DNA from: Streptosporangiaceae bacterium
GTDB taxonomy: Bacteria; Actinomycetota; Actinomycetes; Streptosporangiales; Streptosporangiaceae
Assembly: GCA_030039095.1 (NCBI GenBank)
Contig: JASHQP010000759.1
Location: 1 to 14,013, forward strand
Direction of reading: 5' to 3'
Length of the DNA: 14,013 nt
Part shown: piece by piece, positions 6,327-13,379 of the stretch
Layout: each line of letters begins with the position of its first letter
Numbering within the stretch: position 1 is the first letter of the stretch
Notes under the pieces: generated by a model
Databases searched by the model: none
The model's input: the letters and a program-made list of their open reading frames with translations, nothing else
What the model was told of the DNA's origin: nothing
Position numbers and translations under genes: made by a program

Positions 6327-7183
6327 TCCGGGTGGAGCTGGTCAAGCTGGCGCGGCGGCCCAGGAGCTGGGTGAGCATCGGCCTGCTGTGCGGGCTCCCG
6401 GTGCTGGTCGCCGTGTTCGTCGCGGTCACCCACGTCGTGCCGCCGCCCGGCCAGGGCCCGACGCTGCTGTCGGCCGTGCTGTCCAACGGGTCGCTGTACC
6501 CGGCGGCCGCGCTCGCGATCGTGCTGCCGATCTTCCTCCCGGTGGCGGTCGCCGTCGTGGCCGGCGACGCGATCGCGGGCGAGGCCGGCGCCGGAATGCT
6601 GCGGTACCTGCTGGCCCGGCCGGTCGGCCGGACCCGGCTGCTGGTGGCCAAGCTCATCGCGCTCATCGTCTACACGCTGACCGCGGTCGTGGCCGTGGCG
6701 GTGACGGCGTACATCACCGGGCGGCTGCTGTTCGGGTCGCAGCCGGTGGCCGTGACCAACTCCGGCGGCGGGATCACGCCCACGATCATCGTTGCGCACG
6801 CGGCGACGTCGCTGTCCGGCACCGCGCTGACCCCGGCCGACATCCTGGCCAGGACGATCGGGGCGATCGCGTTCATCGGCGTGTCCATGCTCGGCGTCGG
6901 CGCGATCGCGCTGTTCTTCTCGACGGTCACCGACTCCTCGCTGGCCGCGGCCCTGGGCGCGCTCGCCGCGCTGGTGACCAGCGAGGTGCTGGTCACCCTC
7001 GACGCGGCCGCGGCGGTCGGCCCGTATCTGCCCACCCGGTACTGGCTGGCCTGGGTCGACTTCTTCCGCCAGCCGATCCTGTGGCGGAACATCGACCGGG
7101 GGTTCCTCGTCCAGGGGGTGTACGTCGTCGTGCTGCTGGCCGCGGCCTGGGCGAACTTCGCGACCAAGGACATAACAAGCTGA
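6323..7183 (+). CDS. ABC-2 type transporter permease
   Basis: This 286-residue membrane protein has about six hydrophobic segments, at roughly residues 16-37, 56-81, 106-130, 182-204, 208-226 and 264-279. The segment GEAGAGMLRYLLARPVGRTRLLVAKL (about 87-112) is the classic cytoplasmic coupling region of ABC-2 permeases in BcrB/NatB-like systems. The start GTG lies in a GTGA overlap with the ATPase stop, so the two subunits are made in step. The short N-terminus (MIRVELVKLARRP) is typical of the family. It should form the channel half of the exporter encoded by this operon. The loop at about 132-168 is Gly/Ser/Thr-rich and probably extracellular. No terminator with a T-run follows; a tandem repeat begins two bases after the stop. 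Confidence 0.9.
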   Translation: MIRVELVKLARRPRSWVSIGLLCGLPVLVAVFVAVTHVVPPPGQGPTLLSAVLSNGSLYPAAALAIVLPIFLPVAVAVVAGDAIAGEAGAGMLRYLLARPVGRTRLLVAKLIALIVYTLTAVVAVAVTAYITGRLLFGSQPVAVTNSGGGITPTIIVAHAATSLSGTALTPADILARTIGAIAFIGVSMLGVGAIALFFSTVTDSSLAAALGALAALVTSEVLVTLDAAAAVGPYLPTRYWLAWVDFFRQPILWRNIDRGFLVQGVYVVVLLAAAWANFATKDITS

Positions 7184-7488
7184 TCGCTCCGGCGGAGAGC
7201 TGGCCGAAGGCGCTCCGGCGGAGAGCTGGCCGAAGGATCACATGCAGGTAATTCCTTGGCAAAGCTAGGAAGTCCTGGGTAAGGATGACCCGGCCGCCCT
7301 TCTGCGTGCAACTATGATGGTTTCCCCTGGGCAAGCCTCCAGGAGAGAAGCGCGAATAGGGTCGGTTCGCCGGTCCGGGCCCAGCCAAGGCCGTGACAAA
7401 ACCCCTAATCGGCGTCATGCACGGCTGTGTGTGCGGCGGTCGTCGCCAGCAGGAGAGACCCCGAACGCAAGGCTGGAGGAGCAACCGG
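7184..7488 (+). other. Intergenic region ahead of the glycosyltransferase
   Basis: These 305 bases have no convincing gene. They begin with the 26-bp duplication. TTGGCA (7256-7261) resembles a -35, with only a poor TAAGGA at 7280. TATGAT at 7313-7318 is a good -10 match but has no -35 at the right distance. If it is used, the leader is about 160 bases. Within the leader are small inverted repeats such as CCTGG/CCAGG and the nonamer CAGGAGAGA twice, 110 bases apart. I recognise no known riboswitch. Confidence 0.4.
7185..7236. repeat. Perfect 26-bp tandem duplication after the ABC operon
   Basis: Bases 7185-7210 are repeated exactly at 7211-7236, starting two bases after the permease stop. 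Each copy contains CCGGC-GGAGA-GCTGG, a 5-bp hairpin with one G-U pair, so the mRNA would carry two weak hairpins in a row. It may act in 3'-end stability or termination, or be a slippage product. Confidence 0.75.
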
Positions 7489-9147
7489 ATGCGCAGTGCC
7501 ACAGGGGCAAGCTCAGGCTCGCCTGCCGCGGGGCAGGCCATGCCCACGGCAGACCCGGCGCGCGTCCTGAGCTGGCTGGCCATGATCGGGATCGCGTCCT
7601 CGATCCTGATCATGATCGCCGCGTCCGCGGTGCGCGACAGCTGGATGTACCCGCCGATTACGCTGCCGGGCGCCGGGCCGCCGTGGGACCTGACGGGCTT
7701 GCACATGTCCGTCGGCGTGGCAACGGCCGCCCTGTGGATCGCGCTGATCATCGGCGGGCTCGGCGTGGTTGCCGGGCTCGGCGCGGTGCAGCGCGGGGCC
7801 AGGCCGAGCGTGCGCGTGATCCTCGTCGCCGCGGCGGTCACGGTGGTGCTGCTGACCGTGTTTCCGCCGGCCGGGTCGACGGACGCGTTCGACTACGCGG
7901 CCTATGGCCGCCTGGCCCTGCTCGGCCACAGCCCCTATGTGGACTCCCCGCACCTGCTGCGAGTCACGCACGATGCCATCGCCCGGTCGGTGCCGACGAC
8001 CTGGCAGAAGTTCCATAGCGTCTACGGGCCGCTCGCCACGCTCGAGCAGTTCTTCGCGGCAAAGCTCGGCGGCACCTCCGCCGCCCGGATCACCTTCTGG
8101 CTGAAGCTGTGGGACTCGATCGCGTTCGGCGTGGTCGCGTACGTGGCCGACCGCATGCTGCGCTCGAACCCGGCACAGCGGCTGCGCGCCCACCTGCTCT
8201 GGACGATCAACCCGCTGCTGCTGTGGGACCTGATCGCGGCCGGGCACATCGACGTGCTGGCCGCGGCGTTCGGGCTTCTCGGCGTGCTGGTGCTCGGGCA
8301 GCACTCGGAGACCGTCCGGCCACCCCTGCTGCGCGTGCTGGCCGCCGGCGCGCTGATCGGGGCGGCCGCTGACATCAAGGCCAACTTCCTGCTGTTCGGC
8401 CTTGGCCTGGCCTGGGTGCTGCGGCGGTCGCTGACGGGGCTGGCCGCGGCCGCGGCCGGGGCGCTCGTGGTGCTCGTGCCGGGCTACGCCTGGTTCGGGA
8501 TGCCCGCGGTGCACGCCCTCTCCGCCCGGCGCAACGGGGCCAGCGCGGACAGCTACTACACCCAGATCTTCGGGTCTCACGTCCGCCCGCATCTCGCCGA
8601 GATCGCCGTGGTCCTGGTCATCGCCGTGGCCGTGCTCGCCTACAAGCGCATGCCGCTGGGCGACACGACCCGGCCGGTGATCCGGGCCGCCCTGGTGCTG
8701 AGCGTGGCCTGGCTGTTCTTCTGGCCGTACCAGTTCCCGTGGTACGACAGCATGATCATCGTGCTGCTGATGTTCTACCCCGCCACCAGGATCGACTGGC
8801 TCGTGATCGCGCGGATCGTGGCGGGTTCGCTGCCCAACACGCCGGGCAACCCGGCCAGCCCGCCCGGCCACGTGCTCGGGCTCCTGCACCACTGGAGCAT
8901 CGTGGTGGTCGGGCCGCTGGTGCTGCTCGCCGCCGCCCTCGGCCTCGTCGTGCTGTGCCTGACCAGGAAGTGGACCCCGCGCCTGCCCGGCGGGCCGCCC
9001 GGCCCGGCGCCCGACGAGCCCGAACTGGTGCCGTCGGCGGCGAACTTACCCACCGCGCAGCGCCGTTCTACGGCACTGCGGCGCAGTCGGCGGAGGTCGG
9101 GGCGCGCAGCGGGCCGGGACCGATCGCCTGCAGCACGATCTCGGTGA
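7489..9147 (+). CDS. GT-C family glycosyltransferase, MptA/MptB-like mannosyltransferase
   Basis: This 552-residue protein has about 11-13 membrane helices from residue 27 to 495. After the first helices comes GSTDAFDYAAYGR (129-141), placing acidic residues D132 and D135 in the first large outside loop, as in GT-C enzymes that use polyprenol-phosphate sugars. GHSPYVDSP, SVYGPLATLEQ and NPLLLWDLIAAGHID (241-255) follow the pattern of the actinobacterial alpha-1,6-mannosyltransferases of lipomannan synthesis. It probably adds mannose, or another sugar, to an envelope glycolipid or polymer outside the membrane. The exact acceptor is not determinable. The ATG at 7489 has GGAGGAG eight bases upstream. 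The basic tail (ARSR at the end) is encoded opposite the last 80 bases of the convergent hydrolase gene and is probably an extension without conserved function. Confidence 0.82.
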   Translation: MRSATGASSGSPAAGQAMPTADPARVLSWLAMIGIASSILIMIAASAVRDSWMYPPITLPGAGPPWDLTGLHMSVGVATAALWIALIIGGLGVVAGLGAVQRGARPSVRVILVAAAVTVVLLTVFPPAGSTDAFDYAAYGRLALLGHSPYVDSPHLLRVTHDAIARSVPTTWQKFHSVYGPLATLEQFFAAKLGGTSAARITFWLKLWDSIAFGVVAYVADRMLRSNPAQRLRAHLLWTINPLLLWDLIAAGHIDVLAAAFGLLGVLVLGQHSETVRPPLLRVLAAGALIGAAADIKANFLLFGLGLAWVLRRSLTGLAAAAAGALVVLVPGYAWFGMPAVHALSARRNGASADSYYTQIFGSHVRPHLAEIAVVLVIAVAVLAYKRMPLGDTTRPVIRAALVLSVAWLFFWPYQFPWYDSMIIVLLMFYPATRIDWLVIARIVAGSLPNTPGNPASPPGHVLGLLHHWSIVVVGPLVLLAAALGLVVLCLTRKWTPRLPGGPPGPAPDEPELVPSAANLPTAQRRSTALRRSRRRSGRAAGRDRSPAARSR

Positions 9148-9904
9148 CCACCGGGTTGGTCGGCAGCTGGCCGTGGCTGATCCGCTCGCCGGGGCAGATC
9201 GACTGGATCGGGACGTTGATCGCGCCGTCCAGCCTTGCCGATCCCGGCGGGGTGACCACCTGGTCGCCGGTGGTCCACAGCGACATCCAGCGCGGCCGAT
9301 CCGGCGCCGGAGCCGCGTCGAGCCCCGCGAGCAGGCTGCTGCCCGGCACCAGTTCCTGGCAGGCTGGCGGGCACGCACCCGGCACGAACCCCTCGGCCCC
9401 GGCGGCGATCTTCGCGCCGTGGTACGGGGAACCGAGCGTGATCACCCGGCGTGCCTTGCCGGAGCCGTCGTCCTCGCGCGCCCACAGCAGCGCGACCACG
9501 CCGCCGGCCGAGTAGCCGATCACGTCGACCGATGGCGCACCCCCGGCCAGAGCGCGGGTGACCGCGTCGTTCAGCACGCTGGCGTCGGCGTTCAGGGCTC
9601 CTGTCCCGTTTCCGGGCATGTGGACCACGATGGCGCGTCGGCCGGTGACCCGGATGCGCGCCGCCAGCGCGGACAGCGAGGCGGTCTGGCCGCCATAGCC
9701 GGGCACGAGCAGCACCGGGCCCGGCCGGTTCTGGGGAGGGTAGCCGGACCGGCCCGATGGCCCGCCGGCCGCGGCCACGACACCGGCCGTGATCGCGGCG
9801 GCCACGATGACGACGAGTGAGGCGGCCAGCAGCCTGCGCCGCGGTGACAGGGCCGAAACGCGGGCCAGCCTGCCCGCCGCCCAGCCCGCCCGCGGCCTGC
9901 TCAT
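9068..9904 (-). CDS. Membrane-anchored or secreted alpha/beta hydrolase (lipase-like)
   Basis: This 278-residue protein has a basic N-terminus followed by a hydrophobic segment at about 26-46, which fits a signal anchor or export signal. The mature part follows the alpha/beta-hydrolase fold: PVLLVPGYGG (63-72) gives the oxyanion-hole region, GYSAGG (130-135) holds the nucleophile Ser132, TTGDQVV holds Asp214 and ISHGQLP holds His244, completing a likely Ser-Asp-His triad. Cys178, Cys182, Cys237 and a Cys near the end could form disulfides, which fits life outside the cell. It is likely a lipase or esterase; the substrate is unknown. The ATG at 9904 is six bases from a good -10 box, so the mRNA is probably leaderless. 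The 3' end overlaps the convergent glycosyltransferase gene by 80 bases. Confidence 0.87.
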   Translation of the reverse strand: MSRPRAGWAAGRLARVSALSPRRRLLAASLVVIVAAAITAGVVAAAGGPSGRSGYPPQNRPGPVLLVPGYGGQTASLSALAARIRVTGRRAIVVHMPGNGTGALNADASVLNDAVTRALAGGAPSVDVIGYSAGGVVALLWAREDDGSGKARRVITLGSPYHGAKIAAGAEGFVPGACPPACQELVPGSSLLAGLDAAPAPDRPRWMSLWTTGDQVVTPPGSARLDGAINVPIQSICPGERISHGQLPTNPVVTEIVLQAIGPGPLRAPTSADCAAVP

Positions 9905-9910
9905 GATGCC

Positions 9911-9939
9911 ACCGTAAACGCGGCCCAAACCCGGGTGAA
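9911..9939 (-). promoter_or_regulatory. Promoter of the hydrolase gene, predicted leaderless
   Basis: Read on the minus strand, TTCACC (9939-9934) and TACGGT (9916-9911) are separated by 17 bases, and the ATG follows six bases after the -10 box. The -35 matches TTGACA at 4/6 and the -10 fits the TANNNT actinobacterial pattern. This places the transcription start at or beside the A of the ATG. Confidence 0.55.
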
Positions 9940-9977
9940 CACGTCGGCTGTGCCTGGCTCCAGGGAATGTGCCTGCG

Positions 9978-10280
9978 CTAACCCCAGTCGATCGTGGCCC
10001 GGGCCGCCTCGTCGGCGTGGCGTTCCAGCCAGCTTCGCGCGAAAGGGCACAGCGGCACGATCGTGAGGCCGTCACGGGCGGCCCGGTCGATGGCGGCCAC
10101 CACCAGCCGGCCGCCGATGCCGCGTCCCCCCAGCTCAGCGGGTACGTCGGTATGGATGAGAACCAGCCGCTTGCCGTTGCGCCGGTACAGGAGCACGGCG
10201 ACGTGGCCGTCGGTGTCCAGCTCGAACCGGGACTCGGCCTGGTTGTCGGTGACCGCAGCGGCATCGCTCACGTGCATCAT
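9978..10280 (-). CDS. Small GNAT-like N-acetyltransferase (YjdJ/NATD1 type)
   Basis: This 100-residue protein matches the short GNAT family that consists of little more than the acetyl-CoA core. ESRFELDTDGHVAVLLY forms the first strands, VLIHTDVPAELGGRGIGGRLV is the acetyl-CoA pyrophosphate-binding motif A (GGRGIGG), and the tail GLTIVPLCPFARSWLERH is the diagnostic ending of this family. The acceptor substrate is unknown for most members. I start at the ATG at 10280 (another ATG follows at 10277) because upstream sequence in the same frame falls into a 13-bp tandem repeat that is clearly not coding. The ribosome binding site is weak (GGCGGG about eight bases away). It is transcribed away from the oxidoreductase gene and toward the hydrolase, with a 73-base gap. 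Confidence 0.85.
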   Translation of the reverse strand: MMHVSDAAAVTDNQAESRFELDTDGHVAVLLYRRNGKRLVLIHTDVPAELGGRGIGGRLVVAAIDRAARDGLTIVPLCPFARSWLERHADEAARATIDWG

Positions 10281-10290
10281 CGTCGCACCC

Positions 10291-10329
10291 GCCGGTGCGG
10301 GGCGCCGGTGCGGGGCGCCGGTGCGGGGC
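10291..10329. repeat. Three perfect 13-bp tandem repeats in a divergent promoter region
   Basis: GCCGGTGCGGGGC occurs three times in a row (10291-10303, 10304-10316, 10317-10329), beginning 11 bases upstream of the small GNAT start and ending 58 bases before the oxidoreductase start. The unit is not a multiple of three, which argues against coding. It could hold three equal binding sites one helical turn and a bit apart, or be a slippage tract. Confidence 0.8.
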
Positions 10330-10387
10330 ATAGAACGGGGTGGCCGGCGGTTTCCCGAGACCGGTGCGCCGTGGAAAGGAGCTGGGG

Positions 10388-11308
10388 ATGCCTCAGGCTG
10401 TCAGGTTCGATCGGTACGGCGGGATAGACGTGCTGCGGGTGGCCGAGGTGGAACGCCCGGTCCCCGGTCCCGGGCAGGTGCTGGTCCGGGTCAGGGCCAC
10501 GTCGATCAACCCGGGCGAGGCCAAGATCCGGTCGGGGGCGCTGGCGCAGCGCTGGCCTGCCACGTTCCCGTCCGGTGAGGGCAGCGACCTCGCGGGCATC
10601 GTGGAGGAGCGCGGCGAGGGCGTCACCGGGTTCGCGGTCGGCGACGACGTCTTCGGGTGGACCGACGACCGCGCGGCGCACGCCGAGCTCGCGCTGGCCG
10701 AGGCCGGGCATCTCGTGCCCAAGCCGGCCGGCGTCTCGTGGGAGGCCGCCGGGTCGCTCTACGTGGCTGGCGCGACCGCGTACGCGATGGTCCGCGCTGT
10801 CTCGGCCGGCCAGGGCGACACCGTCGTGATCTCCGGCGCCGCCGGCGGCGTTGGCACGATCGCCGTGCAGCTCGCCCGCAGCGCCGGGGCCGCGGTGATC
10901 GGGCTGGCCAGCGAGCCGCACCACGAGTGGCTGTCCCGTCACGGCGCGATCCCCGTCACGTACGGCGAGGGTGTGGCCGGCCGCATCAGGTCCGCGGCCG
11001 GCGGCGGCGTCGATGCGTTCCTCGATACTTACGGCGGGGGCTACGTGGAGCTGGCCCTGGAGCTCGGCGTCCAGGCGGAACGGATCGACACGATCGCAGA
11101 CTTCGAGGCCGGGGCGAAGTACGGCGTGAAGACCGACGGCAACGCCGCCGGAGCCAGCGCCGGGGTGATGAGCGAGCTGGCCAGCCTGGTCGACCGCGGG
11201 CTGCTGGAGATCCCGATCACCAGCGTGTACCCGCTGGACGAGGTGCAGGACGCGTACCGGGAGCTCGAGCACGGGCACACGCTCGGAAAGATCGTCCTGC
11301 GCCCCTGA
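10388..11308 (+). CDS. NADP-dependent oxidoreductase, zinc-free MDR (quinone reductase-like) family
   Basis: This 306-residue protein belongs to the medium-chain dehydrogenase/reductase superfamily. The N-terminal GroES-like domain is clear (PGPGQVLVRVRATSINPGEAKIR, about 27-49, then GSDLAGIVEERGEGVTGFAVGDDVFG), and the Rossmann motif SGAAGGVGTIAVQLA covers about 149-163. The Cys/His zinc ligands of alcohol dehydrogenases are absent. Members reduce quinones, enones or other activated double bonds with NADPH in the cytoplasm; the substrate is not evident. The C-terminal VYPLDEVQDAYRELEHGHTLGKIVL is the usual ending. The ATG at 10388 has AAAGGAG six bases upstream, which settles the start. It appears monocistronic, followed by a tandem repeat and a long hairpin. 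Confidence 0.93.
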   Translation: MPQAVRFDRYGGIDVLRVAEVERPVPGPGQVLVRVRATSINPGEAKIRSGALAQRWPATFPSGEGSDLAGIVEERGEGVTGFAVGDDVFGWTDDRAAHAELALAEAGHLVPKPAGVSWEAAGSLYVAGATAYAMVRAVSAGQGDTVVISGAAGGVGTIAVQLARSAGAAVIGLASEPHHEWLSRHGAIPVTYGEGVAGRIRSAAGGGVDAFLDTYGGGYVELALELGVQAERIDTIADFEAGAKYGVKTDGNAAGASAGVMSELASLVDRGLLEIPITSVYPLDEVQDAYRELEHGHTLGKIVLRP

Positions 11309-11311
11309 CGC

Positions 11312-11357
11312 CCCCGCCGGGAGCCATCCACCCCGCCGGGAGCCATCCACCCCGCCG
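11312..11357. repeat. 19-bp tandem repeat, 2.4 copies
   Basis: CCCCGCCGGGAGCCATCCA is present at 11312-11330 and again at 11331-11349, followed by the first eight bases of a third copy (11350-11357). It starts three bases after the oxidoreductase stop codon, in the untranslated region before the terminator-like hairpin. Confidence 0.8.
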
Positions 11358-11372
11358 CTAGGCAGGCTCAAA

Positions 11373-11419
11373 GATCTAGGAGCCTTTCGGGCAAATGCTG
11401 CGCGAAAGGCTCCTAGATC
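11373..11419. terminator. 17-bp perfect inverted repeat between convergent genes
   Basis: GATCTAGGAGCCTTTCG (11373-11389) pairs exactly with CGAAAGGCTCCTAGATC (11403-11419), with a 13-base loop. It lies between the convergent oxidoreductase and GNAT genes and overlaps two bases of the GNAT stop codon, so it is placed to end transcription from both sides. Minus-strand transcripts get only TTT after the stem and plus-strand ones get none, so termination would be of the stem-only kind described in actinomycetes. Confidence 0.7.
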
Positions 11420-12050
11420 ACGAAATTGGGAGCAGAGCCTCGGCGCCGACCGGGCGGAATCCGGCAGCGAGGAAGGCCCGGACGCTGGCGGCGTTGCCGG
11501 GGGCGATCTGGGCCCAGAGGGGTGCGGCGTCCGGCACCAGGTGCCTGGCGGCGGCGGCGAGCTCGCGGCCGAGGCCCTTGCCCCGGTAGCCGGGCTCGAC
11601 CTCCAGCGCGACCTCCCAGCGTCCGGCCACACCGCAGCCGATCGACACGACCGCGCCGGGGGTCTCCCAGACCCGGACGAGATCCCGGTGCCGCAGCGCC
11701 CGCGTGACCCGGGGATGGCCGGAGGGCATGGCCGGGGTCAGCATCATCTCGGGCGGGCCGGGCTGCGGCGCGGCGACGCACAGCAGGTCGGTGCTGTTCA
11801 CGCGCCGCCCGGTCGCGCTGGACAGGGCCTGCAGGAACGGCGGCAGTAACGGCCCGGACAGGTCCCCGGGCGGCAGCAGGCCTCGGACCCAGGCGGGATC
11901 GAGGTCGACGAAGACCACCGAGTGCGCGGTGAACGCGATCACGCCGGCGTCCCGCCGTGACGGCTGGGGCAGGATCGTGACGCTCCCGTCCGGCGGAGGG
12001 TACCTGCCCGCGGCCACGTCGCCGAGCAGCCGCGCGAGCTGCGCGCTCAT
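11418..12050 (-). CDS. GNAT family N-acetyltransferase
   Basis: This is a 210-residue protein. The C-terminal half is a GNAT domain: ALEVEPGYRGKGLGRELAAAA (148-168) contains the acetyl-CoA-binding R-G-x-G-x-G pattern (R156-G161), and APGNAASVRAFLAAGFRPVG (183-202) is the classic motif B ending. The N-terminal 100 residues are not a standard GNAT core. They include TAHSVVFVDLDPAWVRGLLPP and may be a substrate-binding or partner domain. The acceptor is unknown. The ATG at 12050 has GGGAGG five bases upstream. It lies 37 bases behind the GCDH-like gene on the same strand and is probably co-transcribed with it, though a functional link is not obvious. Its stop codon touches the inverted repeat. 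Confidence 0.87.
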   Translation of the reverse strand: MSAQLARLLGDVAAGRYPPPDGSVTILPQPSRRDAGVIAFTAHSVVFVDLDPAWVRGLLPPGDLSGPLLPPFLQALSSATGRRVNSTDLLCVAAPQPGPPEMMLTPAMPSGHPRVTRALRHRDLVRVWETPGAVVSIGCGVAGRWEVALEVEPGYRGKGLGRELAAAARHLVPDAAPLWAQIAPGNAASVRAFLAAGFRPVGAEALLPIS

Positions 12051-12087
12051 AGCGCCTCCCGCTGGCCCGTCCCCCTGCCGGGCATGC

Positions 12088-13275
12088 TCAGCGATAGGCC
12101 GAGATCCCGGTGATCGCCTGGCCCAGGGCCAGCGTGTGGATCTCCTCGGTGCCTTCGTAGGTGAGCACCGACTCCAGGTTGTTGGCGTGTCTGATCACCG
12201 GGTACTCGAGGGTCACCCCGTTCGCCCCGAGCACCGTCCGCGCCTGCCGGGCGATCTCGATCGCGGTCCGCACGTTGCTCATCTTGCCGAGGCTGACCTG
12301 CTGCGGCGTAATCTTCCCGGCTTCCTTCAGCCGTCCCAGGTGCAGCGCGAGCAGCTGCGCCCGGGCCAGGTCGGCCAGCATCCAGGCCAGCTTGCCCTGC
12401 GTCAGCTGGAACCCGCCGATCTTGCGACCGAACTGCTCCCTGGTCGTGGAGTACTCGACGGCCGCCTCGTAGCAGGACCGGGCCGCTCCGGTCACCCCCC
12501 ACACGATCCCGAACCGGGCCTCGGACAGGCAGGACAGCGGGCCCTTCAGCCCGGTCACCCCGGGCAGCGCGGCGTCGGCGGGCAGCCGGACGTCGTCAAA
12601 GTGCAGCTCGGAGGTCACCGACGCGCGCAGCGACAGCTTCTTGTGGATGTTCCTGCTCGTGAATCCCCGCGCCGCGCGCGGCACCAGGAAGCCGCGGATG
12701 CCCTCGGACGTCGAGGCCCACACGACCGCGATGTCGGCGATCGACCCGTTTGTGATCCACATCTTGCTGCCGTTCAGCACCCAGTCGCCGCCGTCCTGCT
12801 TCGCGTTCGTGCGCATGCTGGACGGGTCGCTGCCGTGGTCGGGCTCCGTCAGGCCGAAGCACCCGATCGCCTCGCCCGCCGCCATCCTCGGCAGCCACTC
12901 CTGCTTCTGCTCCTCGGAGCCGTACTTCCAGATCGGGAACATCGCGAGCGAGCCCTGCACCGAGACCAGGCTGCGCAGCCCGGAGTCGGCGGCCTCCATC
13001 TCGCGGCAGGTGACGCCGTAGGCGACCGGTCCCATGCCCGCGCAGCCGTACCCCGTCAGGTGCATGCCGAGCAAGCCGAGCTTGCCCAGTTCCGGCGCGA
13101 GTTCCCGGGGCAGCGTTCCGGCCTCGAACCAGTCGGCGATGAACGGCAAGATCCGCTCGGCCGCGAACGCGCGGACCGTGTCGCGGACCAGGCGCTCCTC
13201 TTCGGTCAGCTCGTCGTCGATGTGGAGCAGATCGGTTGCTGCGATGCCGGTCGCTGTCTCGGTCCTTGGCGGCAT
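12088..13275 (-). CDS. gcdH: Acyl-CoA dehydrogenase, glutaryl-CoA dehydrogenase-like
   Basis: This 395-residue FAD enzyme resembles glutaryl-CoA dehydrogenase more than other acyl-CoA dehydrogenases. GLRSLVSVQGSLAMFPI (99-115) carries an Arg at 101 in the position of the GCDH substrate-binding Arg. CFGLTEPDHGSDPSSM (139-154) is the FAD-binding signature. TYEGTEEIHTLALGQAITG (372-390) holds the catalytic base Glu374 within the GCDH-type YEGT ending. It would convert glutaryl-CoA to crotonyl-CoA in lysine or tryptophan breakdown, passing electrons to ETF. A decarboxylating activity cannot be proved by sight, and a non-decarboxylating relative is possible. The ATG at 13275 is chosen for its AAGGA site seven bases upstream. 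An ATG at 13323 would add 16 residues unlike the family. The length is the family norm. Confidence 0.88.
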   Translation of the reverse strand: MPPRTETATGIAATDLLHIDDELTEEERLVRDTVRAFAAERILPFIADWFEAGTLPRELAPELGKLGLLGMHLTGYGCAGMGPVAYGVTCREMEAADSGLRSLVSVQGSLAMFPIWKYGSEEQKQEWLPRMAAGEAIGCFGLTEPDHGSDPSSMRTNAKQDGGDWVLNGSKMWITNGSIADIAVVWASTSEGIRGFLVPRAARGFTSRNIHKKLSLRASVTSELHFDDVRLPADAALPGVTGLKGPLSCLSEARFGIVWGVTGAARSCYEAAVEYSTTREQFGRKIGGFQLTQGKLAWMLADLARAQLLALHLGRLKEAGKITPQQVSLGKMSNVRTAIEIARQARTVLGANGVTLEYPVIRHANNLESVLTYEGTEEIHTLALGQAITGISAYR

Positions 13276-13379
13276 GGCCGGATCCTTCCTCGTTGCCTCG
13301 CCGCCAGGGTATTCGTGTGCCATGCGGCCTGTCTCTGCCGGGTTCGTTAGCTCACCCGTAATCGGGCATGATGACAGGC

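Noticed and set aside
7341..7488. Possible tandem glycine riboswitch: CAGGAGAGA twice, 110 bases apart, in the glycosyltransferase leader
   Set aside because: The closing strand (CTCTC near an AGG) needed to pair with GGAGAG is absent after the first copy, the core GCCGAAGG is missing, and the downstream gene is not a glycine-related gene.
7393..7488. 32-residue extension of the glycosyltransferase beginning at a GTG (7393)
   Set aside because: There is no ribosome binding site at the right distance, whereas ATG 7489 has GGAGGAG and begins just before the first membrane helix.
12047..13350. Long plus-strand frames opposite the GCDH-like gene
   Set aside because: They are shadows of a gene with clear catalytic motifs, and the products show no domain.
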